Source of the DNA: Kuschelorhynchus macadamiae
Lineage: Eukaryota; Arthropoda; Insecta; Coleoptera; Curculionidae
Assembly: GCA_030620095.1 (NCBI GenBank)
Contig: JAUTXW010001344.1
Span: 88,501 to 152,500 of the forward strand
Reading direction: 5' to 3'
DNA: 64,000 nt
Made by a program: the position numbers and the translations under genes. The notes below the pieces were generated by a model that saw nothing but the letters and a program-made list of their open reading frames with translations, did not search any database and had not been told where the DNA came from. Each line of letters begins with the position of its first letter. Position 1 is the stretch's first letter. This document shows, one piece after another, positions 11,311 to 21,822 of the stretch.

Positions 11311-11820
11311 GGGATCCAATACTAATATTGCCCTCATATTTTACAAAGCATATATTCGATCTATACTGGATTATGCAAGCCAATTCTATGGATCAGCAGC
11401 AGATACCCACCTGAAAAAGATCGAAGCGTCGGATTCTTAAGGAGTACACCGATTGTAGTTATGGAAGCAGAAACAGGGGAGCCTCCACTGTCACTGAGAA
11501 GGAACTTTCTAGGTGATAAGCTTCTTTTAAAACTTATCTCTAAGAACAGCGAGTTTGTAAGAAGAATACATCATCTCACTATTTTAAATTTCACTCACGC
11601 TTATTGTAGATCAAAAAAAAGGCCTTTGTTAGTCACTTCTTCCATTTTGCAGCAATTTGAACTTGAAGATAACTATCTTGAAAACAGTCCAATACTAAAT
11701 TATATAAATATGGGTCAACATATTCTAAAAATCATGTATTTGGCAGACGTTAATACAGTTTGGTCAAACGCTGAACACATCTTTGCTGACGGTTGTATTC
11801 TGAATGGTAGAACAGGATGC
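11310..11820 (+). pseudogene. Non-LTR RT thumb/connection fragment, opposite orientation
   Basis: The plus strand reads FYKAYIRSILDYASQFYGSA, then, from 11461, MEAETGEPPLSLRRNFLGDK followed by LLLKLISKNSEFVRR. This is the well-known thumb region of Jockey-type ORF2 ('EAGEPPL..RR..L..K'), which lies upstream of RNase H. It meets the minus-strand RNase H relic head to head at about 11310, so two copies or an inversion are involved. The 136-codon frame at 11461-11871 is not an independent gene. Confidence 0.6.
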
Positions 11821-12040
11821 GAATTTTACCATTTGTTACTGCGAATAATACTTATAATTACTATAAAGTAAAACGAGTCGTTGCAGAGTTGAAAAAGTTA
11901 TCGCCAACTGCTACTTTAAACTGGCTATTACCAGTAGTTGTTCTTCTGTTTCAACTTACAACTAAGAATTACAGCAATTATTTACTACAAGTAAACTATT
12001 ACCTCTTTTACTACGCGGGTTTCTTATGAGGTTCGTTGTT
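11820..12040. repeat. Dispersed repeat A, copy 2
   Basis: This shares ordered blocks with 829-1220 (CATTTGTTACTGCGAATA, TCGTTGCAGAG, CTTTAAACTGGC). Again it sits between non-LTR relics. Copy 2 is shorter than copy 1. A 70-codon frame crosses it, but the corresponding frame is not preserved in copy 1, so I read it as non-coding. Confidence 0.5.
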
Positions 12041-12099
12041 TTAGTGTCTCATACACCACAAGATTGGTTACAGTTGATCGTGCCTTCTGAAAGCCATAC

Positions 12100-12400
12100 T
12101 TTTCATCAACTATTACTCTCCTGCAATGCTATGACAAAGAAGACGCTACCAATAAGTCAAACATTTTAGGTATAGCAGACTGTATGCAGATGCCTCTATA
12201 ATTTGAAATATCATCTCGATTGCCTGTCTTAAATATTTGAGTAATATACGAATTTTTCCAATAATCTGGAAAAACGCCTAAAGTTAGTGATATGTTAAAT
12301 AATATATATAATGGTATGCTGAGAGTATAAACACAGTTTCTTAACAAAAGAGAAGGCACACCATCAGGGCCAGTAGAGCAGGTGGGTTTGGATGAATTCA
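12100..12400 (-). pseudogene. Non-LTR RT fingers fragment
   Basis: The minus-strand frame 12359-12129, with a little more upstream, reads TGPDGVPSLLLRNCVYT, SLTLGVFPDYWKNS, FKTGNRDDISNYRGI and PKMFDLLVASSL. These are RT blocks 1-2 of a non-LTR polymerase (GPDGVP, FP..WK, NYR.I, P.. .E.L). There is no catalytic block. Its sequence differs from the RT at 1-688 and from that at 15142-17886, so it is a separate family. Confidence 0.75.
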
Positions 12401-13546
12401 GTATGAATTAGTTGTGTATGTGCTGTGTTATCGTCTACGAGTAACAAATTAAAATGGTTCACAATGGCTTCACATACCATAAGAAAAAAAAGTAGCTTTC
12501 GTCACATAGAAAATTAAAAATATCACAACTTGGTTATGTCATACTTGAACAAAACAACCTAAAACGTTATTTTAAGGAAACAAAAAATAAAAACGAAACA
12601 AAGGGTTATGGTTTTGATAAGTGGCAGAATTATAATAGTGACTCAAGTACCGCAACTCTCCGCATGCTACGATACAACGCATTAAATTTTAAAGAACCGT
12701 GTAGGTTTAATAGAGACTTTGTAGATGACTTTATTCGTACCACCTTAGTGTTAAACACTTCAGTGTAATTGGGTATAAGTGACCGTTGCGTATTTAAAGA
12801 ATCCAAAACTATAAAAGCGTATGGGAGCAGTCGTACACACTTGATGATAAGTAATTTTCTCAGCCAACCTAAAAGTAAAAGTCCAATAGAACGCCATTGT
12901 TTATTTTCATCCCCCCTATAAATATTTACCTATGATTTTTGTTTTTGTGAGTATAAAGATTAAAAATGCATACACAGTAAACACTACGTTAAAAAAAGTA
13001 TCACTCTTTATATTAAGATATTTAATGATAATTACTATTTAAACCAAAGTCTAAAATTAAATTTTTGAGATTTAAATTGGCCAATATATTTGACCAAAAT
13101 GTATTGAAAATTAACGAATTTTAAAGGTGCGTAATTTTTTTTTACGACTATCATCAGCATATTCACCAGAGAAATTGCCTGCGTTTTAATTTTAGGTCCT
13201 TAGCATAGCTAGAAAACTAAGTGAAACGCACGTATCCTACCTCAAATACCAATAACGTATTCTATACGCTCTACACCATATTCCCAATTTGAGTGTTTGT
13301 AGTCGCCATAACTGTTTTGTTTGTATTAAAACGAACCGTACATATTTTTAAAACGAATTAAATAAAGACAGGAAGTGACGAATAAGGTGAATTATTACTA
13401 TTCGGATACTTAAATGGAACTACACTAGGAAACAGAACGTGGCGACACCAAGTTCCGGTTGCTTCAATGAAAATACTTGTGATAACAATGACGTATTCAT
13501 GACTAAAAGTGCTACTTAAGTGTCCTCTATTATTGGACCACCTGTA
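12401..13546. other. No gene recognised
   Basis: AT-rich DNA with no coding signal that I trust and no repeat structure I could define. A 70-codon minus frame at 13358-13570 overlaps the M1 terminus and looks accidental. Confidence 0.4.
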
Positions 13547-14001
13547 CAGGGTGTCCGGATTTGGTTGCAAAAGCAGGGTATCTCGCTTATTTTTAAAGTT
13601 AGAACCTTGCGGTTTTCACGAACCTGAACTAATTTTTTCTAAAACTCAAGAAGCCGTAAATAAAATTTTCATAGCCTTCTTCGTTTATGAGATACAGGGC
13701 GAAATAGAAAATTTTGCATTTTGAGAAAAATTGCTGCTTATGCAGTTTTTTACGCTGGATCCAGTGGCCTAGTCATATTTTTCATTTGAGTTGTTATTTA
13801 TTAGATAGAGACCCAAAGTTGTGTTTTTTTTAATGGGACACCCTGTATATTTGTCCAGAAAATGATTTGTCCTGAAATTGATTTGTCCTTTCAAAAGCTT
13901 CTCAAAAATATATAATAGTATGAGTCTATTTTAATAAACAACAACAAAAATCCTAATTTTTATAATTATCATCCCAAATTTTGCAGTAGGCCATGCAAAA
14001 C
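13547..14001. repeat. Left long terminal inverted repeat of M1
   Basis: Reads inward from CAGGGTGTCCGG to TAGGCCATGCAAAAC and is mirrored by 18877-19358 with scattered mismatches. An internal inverted terminal motif at about 13838-13850 makes the outer about 305 bp look like a MITE with CAGGGTGTCC at both ends. Confidence 0.88.
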
Positions 14002-14225
14002 AATGCTGCCTTTTATTTAAAGTCGTTAACAATATCTACATCCTAACAATAAATCAAAATAAATATGTAATTAAATCTATTTATCAAAATATGTATTGAT
14101 AATTTCGCAACAAAAAAGTACCACCTACCTAGATTTATGTAACACAAGAACAAAACAGTAATAAATTATTATGTAACAAGCCTTTCAGCAAAAATCAACT
14201 GTCGTATAAGAACTACAGTAACAAA

Positions 14226-14570
14226 GGAAATCAAAAGATCTGTTCAAACTGATTTCCATTTTGTTCTATGCAAGCTTCGCACAATTTTCGTATTCGTTTT
14301 AGGGAATTAAGCAAAATAACGGGATGATTTCGTAAATAGCGAAAATTTTCTCTTATTGCATTTCCTAAATCTTGAATATTATCATAGTGGTCTTTGTAAA
14401 TTCTATTTTTCAGATATCCCTATAGAAAGAAATCTAAAATCGACAAATGTGGGGACCTAGGGGGCCATCTTATAGGTCCATTTGTTCCGATCCATTGATT
14501 GGTAAAATTATTGTCCAGAAATAATCTCGTCATTCCAAAATTGTGTGCGGGAGCACCGCCCTGTTGAAAA
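14226..14570 (-). pseudogene. M1 transposase, C-terminal part
   Basis: The minus strand reads YFQQGGAPAHNFG, FTNQWIGTNGPIRWPPRS, LSILDFFL then GYLKNRIYKDH, and ends EQNGNQFEQI. This is the second half of a DD41D transposase. The second catalytic Asp (QQDG in M4) is Gly here (codon 14558-14560). SPD has become SPH, and a stop replaces Trp in the LDFFLWG motif. The third catalytic Asp (LDFF) remains. The preceding part of the protein lies at 17960-18756, on the far side of the non-LTR insertion. Confidence 0.82.
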
Positions 14571-17500
14571 TACAAACAAACAAACAAACAAAAGTATGCT
14601 TTATTGCCGCAGAAAAATTTTACAATTTTATGGACAAAGCAAAATATACCTAAATATAAGACATATCAAAACATTAATCGAAAATAATTTCGACAGGTCA
14701 GTGCTTTTTTTTTTTAAATGTAAATTATCAATTTACCAAATCGTAAAACACACGTTAGAATATAACATAACATTGCAAACAGTAAATGAATCATGATAAC
14801 CTTATAGAAGTAAACAAACACACATGTACGAGGTGAATAATTTCGATGACATTGAAATCAAAATTGCAACTATGCGACCTTAAACTCTATGTTATTATAG
14901 TTATACAAATAATTGTGATGTTAAACAGAAGGTATATTGAACTAGTGTAGAATGTAGTATACAAAAAGAATTAAATTGTTTTTAATCCAATACCTAACAA
15001 AAATAATTAAGTTTTAAGTGAATGTTCGACAGTTCTTTTCCCTATGTAATGATTTACAAAATTCTATGCTACGAGTTAGGACATGACTCACAAAAGATTT
15101 AAGTAAACAAGCGAGTTTAGTGACAATTTAAAGAGACTTACTCACTGAAAAAAAAAATCATTAACGCTGTAAAATGGTCTCTCAATGAGGTATGCTTTGG
15201 TGTTTTTTCGAAATTGTGCAGGCATAGGGATAGATTTTAAATGTACTGGCAGATTGTTGTAAAGTTTTATGGCGTTGTAAATAATTGATTTTTTTATTAA
15301 TTCTGTGGAAGGAATGGGAAGATAAATATCATGCCTAGAGTTTTTGGTAGGGTATACATGTTGTGGCCTTTCTGGGAGGGTGTTTATATGTTTTCTCAGC
15401 AAACATACCGTTTCCAAAATAAATAATGCAGGAAGTGTTAATATTTCATGTTTTTTGAAATAGTATTGGCAGTGAGCTCTATTATTTAGACCAAACAAAT
15501 AACGAATGGCTCTCTTTTGAAGCATAAAAATACTACGAAATTGCTCGGTGGTACAGCAGCCCCAAAAGGGAAGGCCATAGCGGAGGTGGGATTCAAATAA
15601 AGAGAAATAAGTAAGTCTGGCAGAAGGAACGTCTAGTTCTTTTGAAACTGATCGAATGGCGAAGCAGGCGGTAGAAAGTTTTTTAGTTAAGGTGTCAATA
15701 TGATTAGACCATTTTAGGTTGCTATTTATATTTAAACCCAGGAATTTAACCGACCCTACGTATTCAATATTGCTGTTATGTACCTGAAGTGGTTGTAAAG
15801 TTCCCTTATAAGAAAACGCCACCGTTTTATCGACGTTAAAACAAAGCATATTGGAATCGGACCAAGCCTTAATTATAACCAAGTCTTTGGAGATACTAGA
15901 GTGTAAAGACGTTGTATCAAAATCACTCCATGTTATGCTTGTGCCATCAGCAAAAAGGGAGATTCTTCCATTAATTTTAAGGTTCGTGATATCATTAATG
16001 TATAACAAAAAAAGAATAGGTCCCAAGACTGAACCTTGAGGGACTCCACTTGTAATCAACTTACAATCAGAATCGGAACCATTAGCCCTTACAAGTTGTT
16101 GCCTTTTTCCAAGATAAGATTTGAACCAATTTAAAGAAGTACCACGAATTCCATAAAAATTTAGTTTGTTTATCAGAATTTCATGACTAACACAATCAAA
16201 GGCTTTCGCATAGTCACAAAAAACTGAGGCAGTTGGGTGGTTGTTATTGAGAGATAAGTAGACGCCTCTAAGCAACGTGAACATGGCGTCACTGGTGCAC
16301 TTGTTGGGTAGAAATCCGAACTGCTCCGGGGATATTATCTGATGTTTCAGGAGAAATGGCATAAGACGGTTCTTCAGTAGCCTTTCGATGATTTTTGATA
16401 GCACTGGTAGTAGTGCAATTGGGCGATAATTGCAAGAGTTAGTTTTTTCGCCGCCTTTATGAAGTGGAATAATTATAGCTGTTTTAAGGCAATCAGGGAA
16501 TACACCTTTTATAAAGGACTCATTTATTAATGTTGTAAGGGCCTCTATGACTGGGAGTGGCAAGTTCAGGAATATTCTAATTGATAGGCCATCAGTGCTA
16601 CACGAAGATTTACTTTTGATATTATGTATTACCTTCAATAGTTCAGTGTTGCTAACGGGACTTAAGAAAAAGCTATCAGCTAAATTTTTTGAAGGAGGGA
16701 GAAACGAAAGAGGGTCCAAACTTGGCGAGATACTAGAGGTAACATTTTTGCTTACATTAATAAAATAATCATTTAGATCATTAGCCCCTGGCAAGATCTG
16801 AGTCACAGGGTTTGATTTGTTTCTGAGGTTATTGATGATGGACCAGGTTTCTTTTGAAACGTTATTAGAGTTTGTTAGACGTTTTCGGTAGTGTAATTTT
16901 TTTGCTGACTTAATAAGAGTAGTGTAGATCCTCCTATAATTAGAGATATAGACGAGAATAAGAAAGGAGTCGGTGAATTTTTTTATATATGAGAGCGAGC
17001 GCATATTTTTAGCAGAAATTCGTATTCCTTTCGTGGTCCACGGTTTATGCCGCTTAGGTTTGATATTCTTAAGCGGGAAGGCCTTGTTAAAAGCACTTAA
17101 AGTTTTATTTAAAAAAGTTCTGAAGTTTGTGTTGACATTATCAGATTCAAAATTCCAATTGGTGTTAAAGCAAATATTATGAAATACTGAGAAATTTGCG
17201 GCCGAGAAAATTCTGCCCCGATGGCGAGATCTTGGTAAGGGCCTAATAGGTAAACTAAACCTGGAAATTACCGCCTCGTGATCGGAAAGACCTGAGTTAT
17301 AGACCTGTGATTGCACCTCTGATGGAGAAAAATCAGACGACATGTAATCGATGATAGAAGAAGAGTTTTTTGAAATTCTAGTTGGCGAGGATACATGCAT
17401 TGAAAGACCGAAAGAGTCGAATATAGAAATTAGATATTTCTGGATGGCACAAACAGTAGCATAGTCAATATTAAAGTCCCCGGATAGAATTTTTTTACCT

Positions 17501-17959
17501 TTAATCGGTAGGCTGTCTAGTAAACTTACCAGGCTATTTAAAAATGATTGTACATCAGAGTTTGGTGATCTATAAATACAAATTACATAAAGATCAAGGT
17601 TTTGATTATATACTATAGAGAATTCAAAAGAGCTATCCGCTAACAAATGATCATATTTAGATACCGACATGTAATCTCCATTTAGGGATAGAATCAGTGT
17701 TCCCCCATGAGCTGATTTTTTTCTGTCATATCTAGCTACTGTGGTATACCTCTCAATATAAAAGGGTTCGTTTAGATTCAGCCAGTGCTCAGTAATTGCA
17801 ACAAGTTGGGGGAACTCCAATTCTTCCAGAAATAGGTACAACTCGTCAGTTTTATTTCTTAGAGAAGCAATATTAATTAGAACCATATTAAGACTAGTAA
17901 CAACAGGAAGTTTTGAGGAATCTAGTTCCTCAGGACACGTCGTGTTTTCTAAAAATTTC
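14571..17959 (-). mobile_element. Non-LTR retrotransposon inserted in M1, (TTTG)n tail
   Basis: The insertion lies inside the M1 transposase gene between codons for PLAQINEI and YFQQGG. Its 3' end on the minus strand is a (TTTG)n run (AAACAAAC units at 14574-14592 on the plus strand). A 3' UTR of about 550 bp separates the tail from the 914-codon ORF2. It is 5'-truncated near the ORF2 start: the frame is open for 23 codons above the first Met and then meets transposase sequence. No clear target duplication; at most 2-3 bases could be shared. Confidence 0.85.
15142..17886 (-). CDS. Non-LTR ORF2: endonuclease-reverse transcriptase, catalytic FADD changed to FADG
   Basis: A 914-codon protein with two domains. 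Residues 1-215 are an EEP endonuclease: NIASLRNK, Glu33 in ITEHW, YRSPNSD (105-111), GDFNID (136-141) and SDH (201-203) are all present. Residues about 430-700 are the RT: STDGLS, FPDCLK, NYRPIALLP, the Asp block FCDYAKAFDCVSHEIL, SGVPQGSVLGPILF, then LFADGTSI. The last should be FADD; codon 648 (15943-15945) is GGC, so one of the two metal-binding Asp residues is lost and polymerisation should fail. The frame is otherwise open to the C-terminus. No RNase H or Cys knuckle is present, which suggests a CR1/L2-like group, but I am unsure. The N-terminus may be slightly truncated. Confidence 0.85.
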   Translation of the reverse strand: MVLINIASLRNKTDELYLFLEELEFPQLVAITEHWLNLNEPFYIERYTTVARYDRKKSAHGGTLILSLNGDYMSVSKYDHLLADSSFEFSIVYNQNLDLYVICIYRSPNSDVQSFLNSLVSLLDSLPIKGKKILSGDFNIDYATVCAIQKYLISIFDSFGLSMHVSSPTRISKNSSSIIDYMSSDFSPSEVQSQVYNSGLSDHEAVISRFSLPIRPLPRSRHRGRIFSAANFSVFHNICFNTNWNFESDNVNTNFRTFLNKTLSAFNKAFPLKNIKPKRHKPWTTKGIRISAKNMRSLSYIKKFTDSFLILVYISNYRRIYTTLIKSAKKLHYRKRLTNSNNVSKETWSIINNLRNKSNPVTQILPGANDLNDYFINVSKNVTSSISPSLDPLSFLPPSKNLADSFFLSPVSNTELLKVIHNIKSKSSCSTDGLSIRIFLNLPLPVIEALTTLINESFIKGVFPDCLKTAIIIPLHKGGEKTNSCNYRPIALLPVLSKIIERLLKNRLMPFLLKHQIISPEQFGFLPNKCTSDAMFTLLRGVYLSLNNNHPTASVFCDYAKAFDCVSHEILINKLNFYGIRGTSLNWFKSYLGKRQQLVRANGSDSDCKLITSGVPQGSVLGPILFLLYINDITNLKINGRISLFADGTSITWSDFDTTSLHSSISKDLVIIKAWSDSNMLCFNVDKTVAFSYKGTLQPLQVHNSNIEYVGSVKFLGLNINSNLKWSNHIDTLTKKLSTACFAIRSVSKELDVPSARLTYFSLFESHLRYGLPFWGCCTTEQFRSIFMLQKRAIRYLFGLNNRAHCQYYFKKHEILTLPALFILETVCLLRKHINTLPERPQHVYPTKNSRHDIYLPIPSTELIKKSIIYNAIKLYNNLPVHLKSIPMPAQFRKNTKAYLIERPFYSVNDFFFQ

Positions 17960-18756
17960 TAAATTTCGTTAATTTGCGCTAGAGGAACATCGTCAAGTAA
18001 TTCAGGTATAGCTGCCTCTAAAATTTCTATATAGCGATTGGCTGTTAGATTTCCCTCAAATATATAAAATTTTATATGTGTTCCTAATATAAAGCAGGAC
18101 ACATTTAGACCAAACCTGCCCTGCTGTCTTCTGGGAAATATTTGGTGTTGATTTTCCTGGGACCAGAATCTACTATTGTGCCTATTGAGTATACCAGAAT
18201 TACTGAAATGTGCTTCGTCTGACCATATAACATTCCTTTCAAAATCTCTAACCATATCGCATCTTTCTCGAAACCAATTGCAGAAGACTACCCGACGCTC
18301 TGCATCCCCTGGCTGTAAGTGCTGCACGAGCCTGAATTTGTATGGGTGGTATTTGTGCTCTTTTAGAATTTCTTGAACTCTAGTTTCTGGAATCTGCTCT
18401 TTTCACTGGCCCTACAAGAGTTTGTAGGATATTTGCAATTAATGTAATGCATTAGCCAGAACCGTAATTTCCTCAGCCTCCCGATTTTCTTTATTATATG
18501 TTTACGTACGAGGTTTGGTAAATGATCCGTGATTAAGTAAATTCTTTTTTATCCGATACAAAGTGGATATATTAGATTGCCTCCTTTCTGGATATCTAAA
18601 TAAAAATTAAGCAATAGTATTTCAACATACCTAAAAATTAACTATTTACCTGTTAAAATACATCTCAGAAGCCGCTTCAACATTTTCATTACTTAATATA
18701 AAACAAGCTAACATATCGTACTTTTCATAATGTTCAAAAGTTTGGTTTTCTTCCAT
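17960..18756 (-). pseudogene. M1 transposase, N-terminal part, with an intron
   Basis: The first exon (18756-18650) encodes a start like that of M4: EHYEKYDMLACFILSNE then EAASEMYFN. The coding joins across a 54-bp intron (18649-18596) to RYPERRQSNISTLYR. Later pieces are KEHKYHPYKFRLVQHLQPGD, ERNVIWSDEAHFSNSGI (first catalytic Asp), QQGRFGLNV and LLDDVPLAQINEI. Stops and a frameshift occur between about 18510 and 18370, so the copy is dead. The rest lies at 14226-14570 beyond the non-LTR insertion. Confidence 0.82.
18596..18649 (-). other. Putative 54-bp spliceosomal intron in the M1 transposase gene
   Basis: On the minus strand the exon ends AACAG, followed by GTAAATAG, an AT-rich body and TTTTTATTTAG. 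The exon resumes ATATCCAGAAAGG. Removing the 54 bp gives YFN-R-YPERRQ, aligning exactly with YFN-T-FPERRQ in the uninterrupted gene of M4. M3 and M5 are also continuous at this place. Size and composition fit insect introns. Confidence 0.7.
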
Positions 18757-18876
18757 AATAATACAAATATATTTTTACACAATAAATAAATACAAAAAAC
18801 TAGCCCTATATTTTATATACGCGTACAAAATTGGGAAATGTCATTTGCTTCCAAGAAAACAAAAGAAAACGACATC

Positions 18877-19358
18877 GTTTTGCATGGCCTACTGCAAAAT
18901 TTGGGATGATAATTATAAAAATTAGGATTTCTGTTGTTGTTTATTAAAATAGACCCATACTATTATATATTTTTGAGAAGCTTTTAAAAGAACAAATCAA
19001 TTTCTGGACAAATATACAGGGTGTCCCATTTAAAAAAACACAACTTTGGGTCATATCTAAAAAATAACAACTCAAATGAAAAATATGACTACGCCACTGG
19101 ATCCAGCGTAAAAAACTGCATAAGCAGCAATTTTTCTCTTTGCGTTAAGTTAAAGGATAACCGAGATACGAGGGGGGGGCCCAAAATGCAAAATTTTCTA
19201 TTTCGACCTGTATCTCATCAACGAAGAAGGCAATGAAAATTTTGTTTACGGCTTCATGAGCTTCACAAAAAATTAGCTCAGGTTCGTGAAAACCACAAGG
19301 GTCTATCTTTAAAAATAAGCGAGATACTCTTCTTTTGCAACCAAATCCGGACACCCTG
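18877..19358. repeat. Right long terminal inverted repeat of M1
   Basis: Mirror of 13547-14001. It contains an inward terminal motif CAGGGTGTCCCATTT at about 19017, so the outer about 340 bp is bounded by CAGGGTGTCC on both sides. Confidence 0.88.
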
Positions 19359-19360
19359 TA

Positions 19361-20000
19361 CATATAAAAAATACATCAATACGTCAAATCGATAACCTCC
19401 TTTTTTTTTGAGGTTGCTTGAAAAGCATTCAACCTCTGACGCAATGCTTGTCCATCGTAAATCCATAAGAACACAGCAAAAAGGCTTAAAATTGAGAAAA
19501 TTATATTTAAAAATTGTTTGAATGCTTTTATTGGAGTTGCAATTCTTGTCACGACAAACATATTCAACTTCAAGTTTTCAGAAGTTTATATGCTATTCTG
19601 TTTACGGACCTGACCCGACTTGCTATTTTACCGTAGTTCAGTGTTAGTCAAATAAACAGAGTTTTTCTACATCTCTCGTATTTTTCCATTACTTTGTGGG
19701 GAAAAAACACGAGCAGTTTAAACTTTCAAGGGTTTTATAAGGTTTAGTTGCACGGAAAGTTTTGTAACCATTACCAATCGATTACGCTTTTAGTTTTACC
19801 TCTCTTTTGCTCAGTTTTCCTTGAAAATTTAGAATATAAATCATTGGAGGTACGTAGCATATCAATGAGTAGCGCTTAGTTTCTTACTAAAGTTTAGTGT
19901 AAAGTTTAACGTCATCTAACCAGTTAAGTTTTCTAAGTATAGAATAGGCTCTATAAAATGAGATGGCAAGAAATACGAGCACTTCTTGTGAAGTAAATTT
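19361..20000. other. No gene recognised
   Basis: AT-rich flank of M1. A 65-codon minus frame (19376-19573) matches nothing I know and is probably accidental. Confidence 0.35.
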
Positions 20001-20004
20001 AATC

Positions 20005-20130
20005 CACATTGTTGCGAATTTAGCCGCAGCTATAGATTTGTTAAATTCTAGGTGAATTTATTTATTATTTGTTATTTTAATGAAGTGGACTTACCTTCAT
20101 TTTTATCCATGTAACGACTATGATAGTAAC
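20005..20130 (-). repeat. Dispersed repeat B, copy 1
   Basis: Read on the minus strand, this contains TACATGGATAAAAATGA, AGGTAAGTCCACTTCATT, AAAATAACAAATAATAAA and AATCTATAGCTG. The same order occurs on the plus strand at 51890-51995. The AGGTAAGT looks like a 5' splice site, but no gene is attached. Element class unknown. Confidence 0.5.
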
Positions 20131-20159
20131 AAATATCGTTCTCAAATGTTCTGTTAAAT

Positions 20160-20690
20160 TTAATTAGTTTTACTTTGTAGTATATAGATTATTCTAGAAT
20201 TTTCTAGATCATTCCATCTTTTTCTAAAGGGTACATAAGCACACCGCAAGGTATCGTTTTGATTGAATAACTGTATTTGTTGAGGCTCTGAATCCGAACT
20301 GTTTATCTGGTAACAAGTTTTTCTCCAGTACCTCATCTTGTAGCTTTTTGGCGATCTTGCATATATTCGATAAGGATTTTCACCTAGTTTTTTTATTAAG
20401 ATTATATTTGTTCTCTTCCACAGAATAGGGAAATGACCAAGCTCTATGTATTTATTAATTATTAGAGTGAGCTCAGCTATCATATTATAGGGTACTTTGT
20501 TAAGAGCCATGTTCCCTATATTATCTATTCTCGGTGCTTTTTTAATATCTGTAAATTTAATATATCGTAGATTTGCGCTATATGTAGGGTAGGAGGAGGC
20601 CCCAGTAAGAGGAGGAGGAATTCCATTTTCTCTTTGGAGGTCTACTGTTTGGCTTTCACTAAATTGTTCGTTCAAAGTGAGGGGGAAACC
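20160..20690 (-). pseudogene. Jockey-type RT fragment
   Basis: The minus-strand frame reads IKFTDIKKAPRIDNIGNMAL, NKVPYNMIAELTLIINKYI, GHFPILWKRTNIILIKKLG. This is RT block 1-2 of Jockey-like elements (the usual K.P..D.I...L..LP, then G.FP..WK.A.I..I.KPGK). Downstream the homology is rearranged, and no palm or catalytic motif is left. Confidence 0.7.
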
Positions 20691-20705
20691 GCAGACTCAA
20701 ATTGC

Positions 20706-20935
20706 GTACACTAATACCTATTACTACCTTTAAATACCTGATTTTATGTTAACAACACACCTAATACCGCTATAAATACATATTATTACCTAATAATACC
20801 TCAGTAATACCTAATAATACACCAATAATACTCAATAATACTCAATTACACCTAGTAATACCAACTAATTTCCACTACAACACTCATATTTTCCCATTAA
20901 AATACCTAGTAATGCCCATAAAATAAAACCTTCTG
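20706..20935. repeat. Degenerate TAATACC-rich repeat, block 1
   Basis: The core TAATACC (and TAATACT, TAATACA) recurs every 8-14 bases, for example ACCTAATAATACCTCAGTAA. Spacing is irregular, so this is an old or expanding minisatellite-like tract, not a clean tandem array. A second block at 24665-24825 has the same core, and hAT-A copy 3 lies between them. Confidence 0.6.
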
Positions 20936-21769
20936 GGCATTTTATCCAGTTCCTTTATTCCAATAGCTTCAGAAAATGTATTTACATTCTGACTAACATA
21001 TTTGTTTAGATATTGGCCCTCGTATCGCCATATATACAAGTTAATTTAATCAAATGATATAGTTTTCAACCTCAAATCGTTTTTAATTTGGTTTTTTAGT
21101 TCTGTATAAACCCAGATATAATCTGTTTTTAAGATTTGTTTACTACAAAACATTTTTTGTTTAATAATATTTATTTTAGCAAAAGTACTGTCTTACCTGA
21201 AAAACCATAGCAGTTATGGAAAAAAGTTTAATATAAAAGTCTATTATTGTCAAAGTTTTATTTTATGATATTTTTGTATATACAGGGTGAGTCGTTTCAC
21301 TTGGGTCAGTATCAACTTCGATATTTTAAATGGGACACCCTATGTATTTTTAAATTCTACATTGAATTATAATTATATTTCATGTAACATATCATATACC
21401 CAAATTCATTTGTTTTCGTGATTCTGACATTTGAAATTTGACATTTTGCTCAATTTAACCAGCTTAGATTTTATAAATCTAAACGTTTTGTTTTAGTTTT
21501 TAAAGATCTATAAACTGACCTCAACTTCCGGTTAAATGAACATTATAAATTTATAAAACATGGATTTTATTATAGAAACAATATAAATCCGAGTATAAAT
21601 CAGTACGGAATTGGCAACTTAAAGACCTCAGGTAGCTAGGTACTTATATAACATAAAACTTACGTCTTCGTGATTACTATCCATTATAATTGACAGTTAT
21701 CGATTTATGGTGTTGATGCATACAATGGCTCGAGGGTAAATTACTAAAAGCACGATAAAAAACTTAAAC

Positions 21770-21774
<5 letters not shown>
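20936..21774. other. Unassigned, with a small TACAGGGTG-bounded unit
   Basis: No gene seen. At 21281-21347 a short stretch is bounded by TACAGGGTGAGTCG and GGGACACCCTATGTA, resembling the internal mini-units of the DD41D arms. Confidence 0.4.

Positions 21775-21819
<45 letters not shown>
21775..21819. repeat. (TA)n microsatellite
   Basis: About 45 bp of uninterrupted TA. Confidence 0.95.

Positions 21820-21822
<3 letters not shown>

Larger units (their letters stand above)
13547..19358 (-). mobile_element. DD41D mariner M1, long-armed, interrupted by a non-LTR element
   Basis: The element begins CAGGGTGTCCGGATTTGG and ends with its reverse complement, flanked by TA (13545-13546 and 19359-19360). 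Near-identical arms run inward to about 14001 and from about 18877, so the inverted repeats are about 455-480 bp. Each arm contains a second, inverted terminal motif (GGGACACCCTG near 13838; CAGGGTGTCCC near 19017). Between the arms is a transposase gene on the minus strand, split by a 3.4-kb non-LTR insertion (14571-17959). Without that insertion M1 would be about 2.4 kb, like M4. Confidence 0.9.

Noticed and set aside
11461..11871. 136-codon frame starting MEAETGEPPLSLRR as a possible host gene
   Set aside because: The GEPPL..RR..L.DK pattern is the thumb of a Jockey-type RT, and the end of the frame lies in repeat A.
14574..14592. (AAAC)n microsatellite
   Set aside because: It is the 3' tail of the non-LTR element inserted in M1.
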